Positions 8,530-17,894 of a stretch of DNA of 64,000 bases are shown in pieces. Under the pieces are notes generated by a model. The model was not told the origin of the DNA. It searched no databases and saw nothing but the letters and a program-made list of their open reading frames with translations. This DNA comes from Pseudoxanthomonas sp. GM95 (lineage in GTDB: Bacteria; Pseudomonadota; Gammaproteobacteria; Xanthomonadales; Xanthomonadaceae), in contig NZ_FOAX01000004.1 of the NCBI RefSeq assembly GCF_900109775.1, forward strand, positions 248,001 through 312,000, read 5' to 3'. Both the position numbers and the translations under genes were made by a program. The number at the start of each line of letters is the position of its first letter. The first letter of the stretch is position 1.

Positions 8530-9501
8530 ATGCTTCTGGCCCAGCGCATCCTCGCCGCCGTTCTCGCCTGTGCCCTGTTGGCGCTGGTCGCCTGCACCCC
8601 TGGCCAGCCGCCGGCGGTGGCCGACACGCCCGACGGCCCGGCCGCCACCGTGCGCCAGCTGGCCGACCTGCTGCGCCAGCACGACCTGTCCGGCTTCGCC
8701 CGCGCCGCGGTGCCACCGCAGGACTACCGGACCTTCGCCGACGCCTGGCAGCAGGACCTGAGCCGCTGGCCGCTGAGCGAACTGCCGCTGCCGGAGAAGA
8801 TCGTGCCGATGCTAGGCGCGCTGTCGGCCAACGATGCCGAACGCCAGCTCGGCCAGGACTACGACCGCCAGCTGGCCGGGCAGGCAGCCGACCTGCGCAA
8901 CGCGGCGCAGACGCTGGGCCTGTTCGTCGGCCAGTACGTGAAGACCCAGGGCGACTTCAGCCCCAGCCAGCGCGCGCACTTCGGCCAGGTCATCCCGGTG
9001 CTGGCCACCTGGGCGCAGGGCGCACCGCTGGCCGATGCGCCGCGCGCCCATACCGCGCTGCGCACCCTGGTCGCCGCCGCGCGCGCCACCCGGATCGACA
9101 GCGACGCCGACCTCAAGGCGGCCGGCATGGAAGCCGCGCTGGCGCAGCTGGATCCTTTCCTGGCCGCCTTCACCGGCGTGCTCTCCGATTACGGCCTGGA
9201 CCTGGATGACAGCCTGGCCAAGTTGCAGACCGGCACGGTCACCACCAAGGACAACCTGGCCATGGTCGCGGTGACCTATCCACTGGCCAGCAAGCCGATC
9301 CAGCTGACCGTCACCCTGCGCCAGCAGGCCGGGCACTGGTACGTGGCCGATTACATGGACCAGGCCGCCGAACTGCGCGAAGCGCTGCAGAAAGCCACCC
9401 CGCCGGCGCCGGAACCCGAGCCGCCCGTGACCACGCCACCGCCAAGTGACGGCAAGGTCGCCCAGCGCGTGGGGACGGCCGTCAGGGGCCATTGGGCATA
9501 A
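8530..9501 (+). CDS. Lipoprotein of unknown function upstream of plsB
   Basis: The protein is 323 aa from ATG 8530. Its signal peptide has a lipobox ALVAC near residue 22. The mature part is alpha-helical and shows no catalytic motif. Helical segments such as TVRQLADLLRQHDLSGFARAA, and a C-terminal beta-rich part (MVAVTYPLASKPIQLTVTLRQQAGHWYVADYMD), resemble proteins that monitor or model small envelope changes. The last 30 residues are Pro-rich. I do not recognise a named family. The stop TAA shares its last base with the plsB ATG, so it is translationally coupled to phospholipid synthesis. Confidence 0.8.
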   Translation: MLLAQRILAAVLACALLALVACTPGQPPAVADTPDGPAATVRQLADLLRQHDLSGFARAAVPPQDYRTFADAWQQDLSRWPLSELPLPEKIVPMLGALSANDAERQLGQDYDRQLAGQAADLRNAAQTLGLFVGQYVKTQGDFSPSQRAHFGQVIPVLATWAQGAPLADAPRAHTALRTLVAAARATRIDSDADLKAAGMEAALAQLDPFLAAFTGVLSDYGLDLDDSLAKLQTGTVTTKDNLAMVAVTYPLASKPIQLTVTLRQQAGHWYVADYMDQAAELREALQKATPPAPEPEPPVTTPPPSDGKVAQRVGTAVRGHWA

Positions 9502-12176
9502 TGACGCCGATGCCTGAACAGAATCCCCTGCCTTTCCCCGCCGGCAAAGGCCCGGAAGACCCGCGACCGGACGCGGCCGACACCCCGGCCACGCCCGCGC
9601 CACCCGTCGCGCCAGAAGGCGCCGAACCGGCCCCGGCGCAGCTGCCGATCCCGGTGTCCGCGCCGATCGGCCGGCCCGGCAAGACCCCGCTGTGGGCGCG
9701 GCTTATGCACAAGCTGGTCGATCCCTGGGTCAACCTGGACATCGAGCCCGAAGCCCCCGGGGCGCTGATCGACAGCCGCCCGGTCTGCTACGTGCTGGAG
9801 GACTATGGCCTGTCCAACGCACTGATCCTGGACCGCGCCTGCCAGGCCGCCGGCCTGCCCTCGCCGCTACTGCCGCTGCCGGGCGACCCGATCCGGCGCA
9901 AGCGCGCCTACCTGGCCCTGTCGCGCCGCAACGCCAGCACGCTCATCCCTGAAGCCGGCAGCACCAAGACCCATTCGGACTCGCTGGCCAAACTGCTGCA
10001 GGCGCACCGCAACAACCTCGCACTGGACGTGCAGCTGGTGCCGGTGTCGATCTTCGTTGGCCGCGCGCCGGACAAGGCCAGCGGCTGGTTCTCGGTGCTG
10101 TTCTCGGAGAACTGGGCCATCGTCGGCCGCTTCCGCCGGCTGCTGGCGATCCTGCTCAACGGCCGCAGCACCATCGTGCGGTTCTCGCCGCCGGTCTCGA
10201 TCCGCGACTCGGTCGAGGAAGCGCTGCCGCCCGAGCGCACCGTGCGCAAGCTCTCGCGCGTGCTGCGCACGCACTTCCACCGCATCCGCGAATCGGTGAT
10301 CGGTCCCGACCTGTCCACCCGCCGCCTGCTGGTGGACCAGGTGCTGGCCGCCGAATCGGTCAAGGACGCCATCGCCGACCAGGCCCGCCGCGACAATTCC
10401 AAGCCCGAAGACGCGTGGAAGAAAGCCCACGCCGCCGCCTGGGAAATCGCTGCCGACTATTCCAATCCGGTGGTGCGCTCGGCCAGCTTCCTGCTGACCC
10501 ACGTCTGGAACCGCATCTACGCCGGCGTGCTGGTCCACCACCTGGACAAGTTCAAGGACGCCGCGCCCGGGCACGAGATCGTCTACGTGCCCAGCCACCG
10601 CAGCCACATGGACTACCTGCTGCTGTCCTACCTGCTGTACGAACGCGGCATCGTGCCGCCGCACATCGCCGCGGGCATCAACCTCAACCTGCCGGTGATC
10701 GGCACGCTGCTGCGCAAGGGCGGCGCGTTCTTCATGCGCCGTAGTTTCCGCGGCAACCCGCTGTATTCGGCGGTGTTCACCGAGTACGTGGCGCAGCTGG
10801 TGTCGGGCGGGTATTCGCTGGAGTACTTCATCGAAGGCGGGCGCTCGCGCACCGGCCGGCTGGTGCCGCCCAAGGGCGGCATGATCTCGATGACCGTGCG
10901 CGCCTACCTGCGCCAGCCGCGCAAGCCGGTGCTGTTCCAGCCGGTGTACATCGGCTACGAGAAGCTGATCGAAGGCAACAGTTACCTGGACGAGCTCTCC
11001 GGCCGGCCCAAGCAGAAGGAATCGATCTGGGTCCTGCTGTGGAACATCCCGCAGATCCTGCGCCGCAACTACGGCCAGGTGGTGGTGAACTTCGGCGAGC
11101 CCATCGCATTGAACGACGTGCTGGCCGCGCGCGCGCCGGAGTGGAACGGCGAGCCGCTCAAAGAGGATGAAAAGCCCGCGTGGCTGGGCAATGTCGTCGA
11201 TACGCTGGCCACCGACATCCACACCCGCATCAACGGCGCGGCCGACGTCAATCCGATCAACCTGCTGGCGCTGGCCCTGCTGTCCACGCCCAAGCACGCG
11301 ATGGCCGAGGCCGACCTGATTGCGCAGATCGAGCTGTCCAAGACGCTTCTGGCGCGCCTGCCGTATTCGGACCGCGTCACCGTCTCTCCGCACAGCCCCG
11401 AGCGGATCATCGCCCACGGCCTGGAGATCAACGTCCTGCGCCGCATCCGCCATCCGCTGGGCGACGTGCTGGACGTGGTCGACGAAGACACCGCGGTGCT
11501 GCTGAGCTATTACCGCAACAACGTGCTGCACCTGTTCACGGCCGCGTCGTGGATCGCCTGCTGCTTCCAGAACAACCGCCGCATGTCGCGCCAGCGCCTG
11601 GTCGGGCTGGGCGTGCAGCTGTATCCGTTCCTGCAGGCCGAACTGTTCCTGCCGTGGACGCAGGAAGAATTCGCCGAGCGCATCGCGCGCACCATCGATG
11701 TCTTCATCGAAGCCCACCTGCTGGAGCAAGTCGGCGAGGAAGACGGCGGCATCCTGGCCCGCAACGCCGGCCAGACCGACGAGGTGTTCCGCCTGCGCGC
11801 GATCGGCCACTCCTTGCAGCAGGCCTTCGAGCGCTATTACATCGCCATCAGCGTGCTGGTGAAGAACGGCCCCGGCGTGCTCGGCACCGCCGAACTGGAA
11901 AGCCTGTGCCAGCAGGCCGCCCAGCGCCTGAGCCTGCTGTACGCACCGGCCGCGCCGGAGTTCTTCGATAAGACGCTGTTCCGCGGCTTCATCCAGAAGC
12001 TGCGCGAGCTTAAGCTGGTGTGGCCGGACGAAAACAGCAAGCTGCTGTTCGACGCGCGCCTGGATGCCTGGGCGCGCGACGCCAAGATCATCCTGGGCCG
12101 CGAACTGCGCCACACCATCGAACGCGTCAGCCCCGAGGCCGCGCGCCCCGTGCCGGCTCCTGATCTTTCAGAATGA
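9501..12176 (+). CDS. plsB: Glycerol-3-phosphate 1-O-acyltransferase
   Basis: This inner-membrane enzyme acylates the sn-1 position of glycerol-3-phosphate and starts phospholipid synthesis. The protein is 891 aa, within the long PlsB class (E. coli 807). Block I is H366-x4-D371 within SHRSHMD, block II is GGAFFMRRSFRGN, block III is FIEGGRSRTGR, and block IV is VLFQPVYIGYEKL. The N-terminal 60 residues are Pro/Ala-rich and presumably disordered. ATG 9501 (MTPMPEQN) overlaps the preceding stop by one base; ATG 9510 is an alternative start. A strong terminator follows the stop within 10 bp. Confidence 0.96.
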   Translation: MTPMPEQNPLPFPAGKGPEDPRPDAADTPATPAPPVAPEGAEPAPAQLPIPVSAPIGRPGKTPLWARLMHKLVDPWVNLDIEPEAPGALIDSRPVCYVLEDYGLSNALILDRACQAAGLPSPLLPLPGDPIRRKRAYLALSRRNASTLIPEAGSTKTHSDSLAKLLQAHRNNLALDVQLVPVSIFVGRAPDKASGWFSVLFSENWAIVGRFRRLLAILLNGRSTIVRFSPPVSIRDSVEEALPPERTVRKLSRVLRTHFHRIRESVIGPDLSTRRLLVDQVLAAESVKDAIADQARRDNSKPEDAWKKAHAAAWEIAADYSNPVVRSASFLLTHVWNRIYAGVLVHHLDKFKDAAPGHEIVYVPSHRSHMDYLLLSYLLYERGIVPPHIAAGINLNLPVIGTLLRKGGAFFMRRSFRGNPLYSAVFTEYVAQLVSGGYSLEYFIEGGRSRTGRLVPPKGGMISMTVRAYLRQPRKPVLFQPVYIGYEKLIEGNSYLDELSGRPKQKESIWVLLWNIPQILRRNYGQVVVNFGEPIALNDVLAARAPEWNGEPLKEDEKPAWLGNVVDTLATDIHTRINGAADVNPINLLALALLSTPKHAMAEADLIAQIELSKTLLARLPYSDRVTVSPHSPERIIAHGLEINVLRRIRHPLGDVLDVVDEDTAVLLSYYRNNVLHLFTAASWIACCFQNNRRMSRQRLVGLGVQLYPFLQAELFLPWTQEEFAERIARTIDVFIEAHLLEQVGEEDGGILARNAGQTDEVFRLRAIGHSLQQAFERYYIAISVLVKNGPGVLGTAELESLCQQAAQRLSLLYAPAAPEFFDKTLFRGFIQKLRELKLVWPDENSKLLFDARLDAWARDAKIILGRELRHTIERVSPEAARPVPAPDLSE

Positions 12177-12184
12177 ACGACACG

Positions 12185-12212
12185 AAAAAGGCGCCTTCAA
12201 GGCGCCTTTTTT
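12185..12212. terminator. Bidirectional terminator between plsB and the convergent acyltransferase gene
   Basis: AAAAGGCGCCTT pairs with AAGGCGCCTTTT almost back to back, with A and T runs on both sides, so it can terminate in both directions. It lies 8 bp after plsB and about 20 bp from the stop of the minus-strand gene. Confidence 0.9.
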
Positions 12213-12233
12213 CCGTCCGTGGGAGGAGTGGCC

Positions 12234-12896
12234 TCAGCCCAGCATCGGGAAGGCCTGGGCGAGCCAGGCATGGGCCGACTCGCCGATCTCCGGCTGCCGC
12301 ACCAGGTCCAGCAGCGGCGACTGGCTGGCCAGCAGGTCGGCCTGGTATTCGCAGACCAGGGCCATGCGCAGGGTCGCGGTGCCACCGGGCAGGATCGCCG
12401 GCGGCAAATACTCGCGGAAGCCGTAGAAGGCGAACAACGCGTGCAGCTCCGGCGCGCAGCTGATCAGGCCGAACCGCACGCCCGAGTCGCGCACCAGCCG
12501 GTAGGTCTCGCGCATCAGCAGGTCGATGACCGGCCGGGTGCGGTAATCGGCCAGCACCGACAGGCGCGAACCGACCACGATGCTCTCCGCTGGCCAGCTG
12601 CCGGCGAAGCGCTCCAGCCGCAGCAAGGCGCCCATCTCGCGACGCAGCTGCGGGGTGTCGGCCGCGTGGATGCGCAGCGCCGCCACCAGCTCCTCGCCAT
12701 GCGAGATCGCCACGGTGGTGCCGCTCTGTTCCAGGCCGTCCTGTTCCAGCGACTCGCCATGCTCGTCGTGCAGGCGTTGGCGCAGGCCGGCCAGGGCCAG
12801 CCCAGCGTGGCCCGGACCGAAGCGGACCGGCTGGAGGACAGCCCCCTCGCGCGGAAGGGACGGGATGTAAGACGCACTGGAAGCAACGGAGTACAT
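12234..12896 (-). CDS. GNAT-like N-acyltransferase (FeeM/autoinducer-synthase-like), putative
   Basis: The protein is 220 aa from ATG 12896. A beta-strand/helix order typical of the GNAT fold is visible: TTVAISHGEELVAALRIHAAD (strands beta2-beta4), RLERFAG, SIVVGSRLSVLADYRTRPVIDLLMRETYRLVRDSGVRFGLISCAPELHALFAFYGFREY (acyl-carrier binding helix, then strand and the YGFREY end motif). The final 60 residues form helices. The pattern resembles N-acyl amino acid synthases and LuxI-type proteins more than small acetyltransferases. The substrate is unknown. It lies convergent to plsB and downstream of the YdcH-like gene on the same strand, separated by a 213-bp gap in which I see no gene. Confidence 0.55.
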   Translation of the reverse strand: MYSVASSASYIPSLPREGAVLQPVRFGPGHAGLALAGLRQRLHDEHGESLEQDGLEQSGTTVAISHGEELVAALRIHAADTPQLRREMGALLRLERFAGSWPAESIVVGSRLSVLADYRTRPVIDLLMRETYRLVRDSGVRFGLISCAPELHALFAFYGFREYLPPAILPGGTATLRMALVCEYQADLLASQSPLLDLVRQPEIGESAHAWLAQAFPMLG

Positions 12897-13109
12897 GGAG
12901 CCCGGAGCACCGCTAAAGCCCGGAAGGTCCGGGTCGAGTTCCAGGTGTCAAGCAAACATCGGGCCAAGCGACCCGGGCCGGCGCCAAGTGCCCGTCATGC
13001 AATGCAATCGACCGATCCGCCCTGGCCCGGCGCCCCCTCCTCGCGGGTGACGCCTTGTGTCACAAGCCGCCAAGCGCGGCCCGAATTGCCCCGATCGGCC
13101 GCTGCGGCC

Positions 13110-13319
13110 TTACGCCGGCTCGTCCGGGATCAGCGCGCTCTCCAGCCGGGCGATGCAGTCCTTGAGCCAGAGCTTGCGCTTCTTCAGGCGCTTGACGGTC
13201 AGCTCGTCGGCCTGCAGCTCGGCCACGCGCTCGGCGATCTCCACGTCCAGGTCGCGGTGCTCGCGCCGCAAGGCGGACAGGCGGGAAACGACCTCGGGGG
13301 TGGGAATGGCGTTGTCCAT
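13110..13319 (-). CDS. YdcH family protein (DUF465)
   Basis: The 69-residue protein starts at ATG 13319. It is almost entirely one charged helical hairpin: [21 protein letters not shown], then [19 protein letters not shown], the DUF465 signature. The family is cytoplasmic and its function is unknown. It is divergent from ttcA with 146 bp between the start codons. Confidence 0.88.
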   Translation of the reverse strand: MDNAIPTPEVVSRLSALRREHRDLDVEIAERVAELQADELTVKRLKKRKLWLKDCIARLESALIPDEPA

Positions 13320-13451
13320 CGATCCAGCATACCGCCGCACTGTGTCGGTGCGGCAGGCACCCGGATGCCGGGGCCATCGCCCCGGCGGGACGGACACATC
13401 TGCTGACAATTGCGCGCCCCCGTTCACCCGACGTGCCCGGCAGCGGCCCGC

Positions 13452-13457
13452 TAAACT
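13452..13457 (+). promoter_or_regulatory. -10 element placing the ttcA transcript start at or near its ATG
   Basis: TAAACT ends 8 bp before the ttcA ATG at 13466, so a transcript starting at the usual +7 distance would begin at about the start codon. No Shine-Dalgarno is visible. The message is therefore probably leaderless. Confidence 0.5.
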
Positions 13458-13465
13458 CACCGCCA

Positions 13466-14344
13466 ATGCCCGCCGCCCTGCCCCTGCAGCTGTTGCACGA
13501 CCCTGCGCCGCCGCGCGCGGATGCGCCGCGTGCGTCCGGCGATCAGGCACGCCTGGCCAAGGCGCTGCGCCGCCAGGTCGGCCAGGCCATCGCCGATTAC
13601 GGGATGATCGAAGCCGGCGACAAGGTGATGGTCTGCCTGTCCGGCGGCAAGGACAGCTACACCCTGCTGGACCTGCTGCTGCAGCTACAGAAGAAGGCGC
13701 CGGTGCCGTTCGAGCTGGTCGCGGTCAACCTGGACCAGAAGCAGCCGGGCTTCCCCGAGCACGTCCTGCCGGAGTACCTGCGCGCGCTAGGCGTGCCTTA
13801 CCAGATCATCGAGCAGGACACCTATTCGGTCGTGACCCGGGTCGTACCCGAGGGCAAGACGATGTGTTCGCTGTGCTCGCGGCTGCGGCGCGGCGCGCTG
13901 TATGCCCACGCAGCCAAGCACGGCTTCACCAAGATCGCGCTGGGCCACCATCGCGACGATGCGGTGGCCACGTTCTTCATGAACCTGTTCCACCACGCCA
14001 AGCTGGCCGCGATGCCGCCCAAGCTACTCTCCGACGACGGCCGCCACGTGGTGATCCGGCCGCTGATCACCGTGCGCGAGGCGGACATCGTGCAGTACGC
14101 CGAGGCGCGCCGGTTCCCGATCATTCCCTGCACCCTGTGTGGCAGCCAGGAGAATCTGCAGCGTCGCCAGGTCGGCCAGCTGCTGCAGCAATGGGACCGC
14201 GACCATCCCGGCCGCGTCGACCAGATCGCCCGCGCCCTGGCCGATGTGCGCCCGGCGCAGCTGGCCGACCCGGCCCTGTTCGATTTCGCTGCGCTGGTGG
14301 CGCAGGCCGCGCCGGCGTGTAGCGAGAAGGACGCCACCGACTGA
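13466..14344 (+). CDS. ttcA: tRNA 2-thiocytidine(32) synthetase TtcA
   Basis: This iron-sulfur-dependent PP-loop enzyme thiolates C32 of certain tRNAs. The protein is 292 aa (E. coli 311). PP-loop SGGKDS is at residues 59-64. The first Cys pair is CSLC in [14 protein letters not shown]; the third Fe-S or catalytic Cys region is [14 protein letters not shown]. The strongly conserved [16 protein letters not shown] lies between them. The start at ATG 13466 was chosen because the upstream in-frame residues are Pro/Gly-rich and overlap the -10 element. It is monocistronic, with a lipoprotein gene 80 bp downstream. Confidence 0.95.
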   Translation: MPAALPLQLLHDPAPPRADAPRASGDQARLAKALRRQVGQAIADYGMIEAGDKVMVCLSGGKDSYTLLDLLLQLQKKAPVPFELVAVNLDQKQPGFPEHVLPEYLRALGVPYQIIEQDTYSVVTRVVPEGKTMCSLCSRLRRGALYAHAAKHGFTKIALGHHRDDAVATFFMNLFHHAKLAAMPPKLLSDDGRHVVIRPLITVREADIVQYAEARRFPIIPCTLCGSQENLQRRQVGQLLQQWDRDHPGRVDQIARALADVRPAQLADPALFDFAALVAQAAPACSEKDATD

Positions 14345-14424
14345 CAGGATTTCCCCCGCTCGATCCCCCGCGCTGATCCGTGCCCGCGTTGGCCGGCAGC
14401 GTCTTCAAGAAAAGGAGTTTTTGC

Positions 14425-15126
14425 GTGATCAAGCCCCTCGTTGTCCCCGCCTGCGTGTTGCTGGCCTCCACCCTGGTCCTGTCGGCCTGCAAGAAGCCCG
14501 AGCCCCCCAGCGAGACCACGCCCGCGGCCGCGCCGGCGGCAACCACGCCACCTGCCAGCGCACCGGCTGAAACGCCTCCGGCCGAACCCACCGCCGAACA
14601 GCGCGAAGCGGCCCAGAAACAGGCCAAGATCCAGCGCGCGCTGGACAACCAGAAGATCCTCGACGACCCCCAGGGCCAGTGGGCCACCGGCGCCACCGCC
14701 AGCAGCACCTACGCCACGGCGATCCCGACCAGCGAGCAGAGCTGGGCCGCGACCCAGGCCACCGGCGCGCCCGATGCGGAGAACACCAGCGGCGACAAAC
14801 AGGGCTGGTCGCCTGAAAAAGCCAACGCCGGCATCGAATGGCTGGACCTGACCTACGACAAGCCGGTTTCGGCCAGCGCCGTGCGCGTGCGCCAGACCTA
14901 CGGACCTGGCGCCATCATCAAGGTCGAGCTGGTCGACGAGGCCGGCGCGCGCCACACCGTCTGGGAAGGCGCCGACAACGACGCCTACGACGGCGGCGAG
15001 ATCAACTGGTTCCAGCGCAGCTTCGATCCCACCACCTACAAGGCCAAGGGCGTGCGCCTGACCCTGGCAACCAATGCCATCAGCAACCGGGTGTCGATCG
15101 ACGCGGTCCAGCTGGTCGGCCAGTAA
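14425..15126 (+). CDS. Lipoprotein with C-terminal discoidin-like (F5/8 type C) domain
   Basis: The protein is 233 aa with a GTG start at 14425, preceded by AAAAGGAG at a good distance. The signal peptide ends in lipobox LSAC. A linker of about 60 residues rich in Pro, Ala and Thr and a short charged helix follow. The C-terminal 140 or so residues look like a galactose-binding jelly roll: QATGAPDAENTSGDKQGWS, IEWLDLTYDKPVSASAVRVRQTY, IIKVELVDEAG and an end strand RVSIDAVQLVG. Such domains bind carbohydrate or lipid surfaces; the ligand here is unknown. An upstream in-frame ATG at 14380 would destroy the signal peptide and was not used. Confidence 0.8.
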   Translation: MIKPLVVPACVLLASTLVLSACKKPEPPSETTPAAAPAATTPPASAPAETPPAEPTAEQREAAQKQAKIQRALDNQKILDDPQGQWATGATASSTYATAIPTSEQSWAATQATGAPDAENTSGDKQGWSPEKANAGIEWLDLTYDKPVSASAVRVRQTYGPGAIIKVELVDEAGARHTVWEGADNDAYDGGEINWFQRSFDPTTYKAKGVRLTLATNAISNRVSIDAVQLVGQ

Positions 15127-15261
15127 GCGTGCAATCCGGGACCGCCGCCGGACCAGCCTGTCAAGGCTGTCCGGCACGGCCCCAACGGCGATAATCGGGG
15201 GCCATCTTCCGCGTCGGGCGCTGCTTTTCAGCCGCGCCGCGCCTCCCACACGGTCCCCCGC

Positions 15262-16164
15262 ATGTTCTTTCGCAACCTGACGCTGTTCCGCTTCCCCACT
15301 TCGCTGGATTTTTCCGAACTCGACGCTCAGGTGGCGACCGCCCCGCTCAAGCCGGTCGGCCCGCTGGAGATGAACTCGCGCGGCTTCATCAATCCCTTCA
15401 GCCGCAGCGAGGACGTGGCCACCCACCGGGTGGAAGACGCGATCTGGGTGAGCGTCGGCGGCGAGGACAAGATCCTGCCCGGTGCGGTGGTCAACGACCT
15501 GCTGACCCGCAAACTGGACGAAATCGAAGCCAAGGAAGGGCGCCGCCCCGGCGGCAAGACCCGCAAGCGGCTCAAGGACGACCTGCTGCACGAGCTGCTG
15601 CCGCGCGCCTTCGTCAAACCCTCGCGCATCGACGCGCTGCTGGACCTCAAGTGCGGCTTCATTGCCGTGGACGCCTCATCGCGCAAGAGCGCAGAGAACG
15701 TCGTGTCCGAGCTGCGCGGCGTCATGGGCAGCTTCCCCGCGATGCCGATCAACGCCGAGGTCGCGCCGCGCTCCATCCTCACCGGCTGGATCGCCGGCGA
15801 GCCCCTGCCCGAAGGCATCAGCCTGGGCGAAGAATGCGAGATGAAGGACCCCATCGACGGCGGCGCGGTGGTCAAGTGCCAGCACCAGGAACTGCGCTGC
15901 GAGGAAATCGACAAGCACCTGGAAGCCGGCAAGCAGGTCACCAAGCTGGCACTGATCCTGGACGACCACATCTCCTTCGTCCTGGGCGACGACCTGATCG
16001 TGCGCAAGCTCAAGTTCCTGGAAGGCGCCGTGGACGAACTGGAAAACAGCCAGGGCGACGACCTGCGCGCCGAACTCGACGCCCGCTTCGTCCTGATGAG
16101 CGCCGAAGTGCGCCGCCTGTTCGTGATCCTCGAAGGCGCGCTGAAGCTGAGCAAGGTCGAGTAA
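15262..16164 (+). CDS. rdgC: Recombination-associated protein RdgC
   Basis: RdgC is a ring-forming, non-specific dsDNA-binding protein that restrains RecA. The 300-aa length is typical (E. coli 303). The N-terminus MFFRNLTLFRF, the GFINPF motif, LPGAVVNDLL, KDDLLHELLPRAF and SILTGWIAGEPLPEGISLGEECEM are all family hallmarks. It is monocistronic. A GATAAT -10-like element lies at 15190-15195, giving a leader of about 60 nt. Confidence 0.95.
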   Translation: MFFRNLTLFRFPTSLDFSELDAQVATAPLKPVGPLEMNSRGFINPFSRSEDVATHRVEDAIWVSVGGEDKILPGAVVNDLLTRKLDEIEAKEGRRPGGKTRKRLKDDLLHELLPRAFVKPSRIDALLDLKCGFIAVDASSRKSAENVVSELRGVMGSFPAMPINAEVAPRSILTGWIAGEPLPEGISLGEECEMKDPIDGGAVVKCQHQELRCEEIDKHLEAGKQVTKLALILDDHISFVLGDDLIVRKLKFLEGAVDELENSQGDDLRAELDARFVLMSAEVRRLFVILEGALKLSKVE

Positions 16165-16212
16165 GCGCGCGCCGCGTGCGGGGCTGTCAAACGACAGTCC
16201 CATGCGCTTCCG

Positions 16213-16218
16213 TACAAT
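16213..16218 (+). promoter_or_regulatory. -10 element for a probable leaderless SprT-like gene
   Basis: TACAAT ends 6 bp before ATG 16225, so transcription should begin at the start codon itself. No ribosome-binding sequence is present. Confidence 0.5.
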
Positions 16219-16224
16219 GCCGGC

Positions 16225-17007
16225 ATGTTGCTGCGCCGGCTCATCGCCAAACCGACCCGCAGTGTCGAACGCGACACCGTGCTGGTGCCTGCCGAAGATG
16301 GCAGTGCGCCGATCGTGGTGCAGCGCGTACGCGATCCGCGGGCGCGTCGCATCCGCCTGAGCGTGGACGAGCGCGGCGCGCGCCTGACCCTGCCACTGCG
16401 CGCAAGCCTGATTGCCGGCGACCGCTTCCTGGAACTGCATCGCGACTGGCTGCACGAACAGCTGGCGCGCAGCGCGGTGCCCGACTCGGTGCAACCGCTG
16501 CAGCCGGGCATCACCGCGACGCTGCCCCTGCGCGGCCAGGCCGTGCCGTTGCACTGGCAGCCCGGGCGCTACACGCGCCTGCAGCTGGAAGACGATGGCC
16601 TGCACCTGCAATGGCCCGAGCGGGCGAGCGCAGCGATGCTGTCGCGTGCGCTGCGCGAGTTCTACGAAGCGCAGGGCCGCGCCGACATCGGCCGCTGGAT
16701 GCCGCGCCACCTGGCCGGCCTGCCGCGCGCGCCGGGGCGGATCCGTTTCAAGCTGATGTCTTCGCAGTGGGGCTCACTGAGCCCGGATGGCTCGATGGCG
16801 CTGGACCTGTCGCTGGTACTGGCCCGGCCGAGCGCGTTCAAATACGTGCTGGTCCACGAGCTGTGCCATCTGGCCCAGCCGAACCATTCGGCCGCGTTCT
16901 GGCATGAGGTGGAGCAGCGCTTCCCCGACTGGCGCGCCGAGCGGGCGTACTTCCACGAGGAAGGCCGCGTGCTGAAGGCACAGCTGCGGGCGCTTCTGCA
17001 AAGCTGA
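16225..17007 (+). CDS. SprT/YgjP-like zinc metallopeptidase
   Basis: The protein is 260 aa. The C-terminal half carries YVLVHELCHLAQPNHSAAFWHEVEQRFPDW, i.e. an HExxH zinc site plus a third downstream His, as in the YgjP/DUF45 (M48-like) family. Preceding strands (RRIRLSVDERGARLTLPLRA, IRFKLMSSQWGSLSPDG) fit the same family. No signal peptide or TM segment is visible, so it is cytoplasmic. The substrate is unknown; some relatives belong to restriction or DNA-repair contexts, but nothing in this neighbourhood supports that. It converges on the hydrolase gene at 17040. Confidence 0.88.
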   Translation: MLLRRLIAKPTRSVERDTVLVPAEDGSAPIVVQRVRDPRARRIRLSVDERGARLTLPLRASLIAGDRFLELHRDWLHEQLARSAVPDSVQPLQPGITATLPLRGQAVPLHWQPGRYTRLQLEDDGLHLQWPERASAAMLSRALREFYEAQGRADIGRWMPRHLAGLPRAPGRIRFKLMSSQWGSLSPDGSMALDLSLVLARPSAFKYVLVHELCHLAQPNHSAAFWHEVEQRFPDWRAERAYFHEEGRVLKAQLRALLQS

Positions 17008-17039
17008 TTGCTTTCACTCCTGCCACGAGCTGCAACGGC

Positions 17040-17894
17040 TCAGTCTTCGCCGAGGAACCCGCCGATCACGCCGGCCACCGCGGCCGCGTTGTCCATGTGC
17101 AGGTGGTGGCTGCCGGGCAGGATGAAGGTCCGCCCATTGCGCAGGCGTGCGGCGCGCTCGCTGCGCAGCGGCTCGGGGAAATACGGCTGCGCCTGTTCGG
17201 CCAGGATCACCTGCGCCGGGCAATCGATGGCGTCGACGATCGCATCGACCTGCGCATGCGTGGCGCGATACAGCGAGGGCAGCGTCAGGCGCTGATCGGT
17301 ACTCCACACCCAGCCGTTGTCCAGCCCGCGCACGCCGCGTTCGACCAGCAGGCGGGCGCTGGCTTCGGTCAGGCCGTTGACCTGCATGCGGGCGCGGATC
17401 GGCGCGGCCAACGACGGAAACACGCGCAGCCCGCGCCGCGACTTGGCGCGTGCGGCGCCCATCGCATCGCGCATGCGCTCGGGCGCCTGCGCCGGGTCTT
17501 CGCCCAAGCCGCCCAGCGCTTCGATGCACACCAATCGACGCACGCGCTGCGGGCAGGCGGCGGCGGTCAAACTCGAAATCGCCGCGCCCATCGAATGCCC
17601 GAGCAGCGCAAAACGCTCCCAGCCCAGCGCGTCGGCGGCATCCAGCACCGCGTTGATCGCCACGTACGGCGAATACTCCGCACCCGGACCCAGGTGCGCG
17701 CTGCGGCCGTGGCCGGGCAGATCCAGCGCCACGATCTCCAGCGGCTGCGGCAACAGGCCCAGCAGCGGCAGCCAGCTGGCGGCGTTGTCCAGCCAGCCGT
17801 GCAGCGCGATCACCTTGGGGCCTTGCGGATCGCCACCGCGCAGCGCGTGCAACTCGCCCAGCGCTGCGGGCAGGACGCATTCGGTCAGCTGCAT
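17040..17894 (-). CDS. Alpha/beta hydrolase (downstream of hemH)
   Basis: The protein is 284 aa from ATG 17894. It shows the alpha/beta-hydrolase core: oxyanion motif ALHGWLDNAASW, the DLPGHGRS loop, nucleophile elbow GHSMGA, and a late His in LPGSHHLHMDN. The cap domain lies between about residues 130 and 215. It is cytoplasmic. The ATG overlaps the hemH stop by one base (TGATG), so translation is coupled to ferrochelatase. The substrate is unknown; general esterase, lactonase and dehalogenase-like activities are all possible. Confidence 0.88.
   Translation of the reverse strand: MQLTECVLPAALGELHALRGGDPQGPKVIALHGWLDNAASWLPLLGLLPQPLEIVALDLPGHGRSAHLGPGAEYSPYVAINAVLDAADALGWERFALLGHSMGAAISSLTAAACPQRVRRLVCIEALGGLGEDPAQAPERMRDAMGAARAKSRRGLRVFPSLAAPIRARMQVNGLTEASARLLVERGVRGLDNGWVWSTDQRLTLPSLYRATHAQVDAIVDAIDCPAQVILAEQAQPYFPEPLRSERAARLRNGRTFILPGSHHLHMDNAAAVAGVIGGFLGED

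Noticed and set aside
13048-13064. GTGAC-N7-GTCAC palindrome as a Clp/CRP site
   Set aside because: The spacing does not fit the TGTGA-N6-TCACA consensus, and it is far from a likely promoter.
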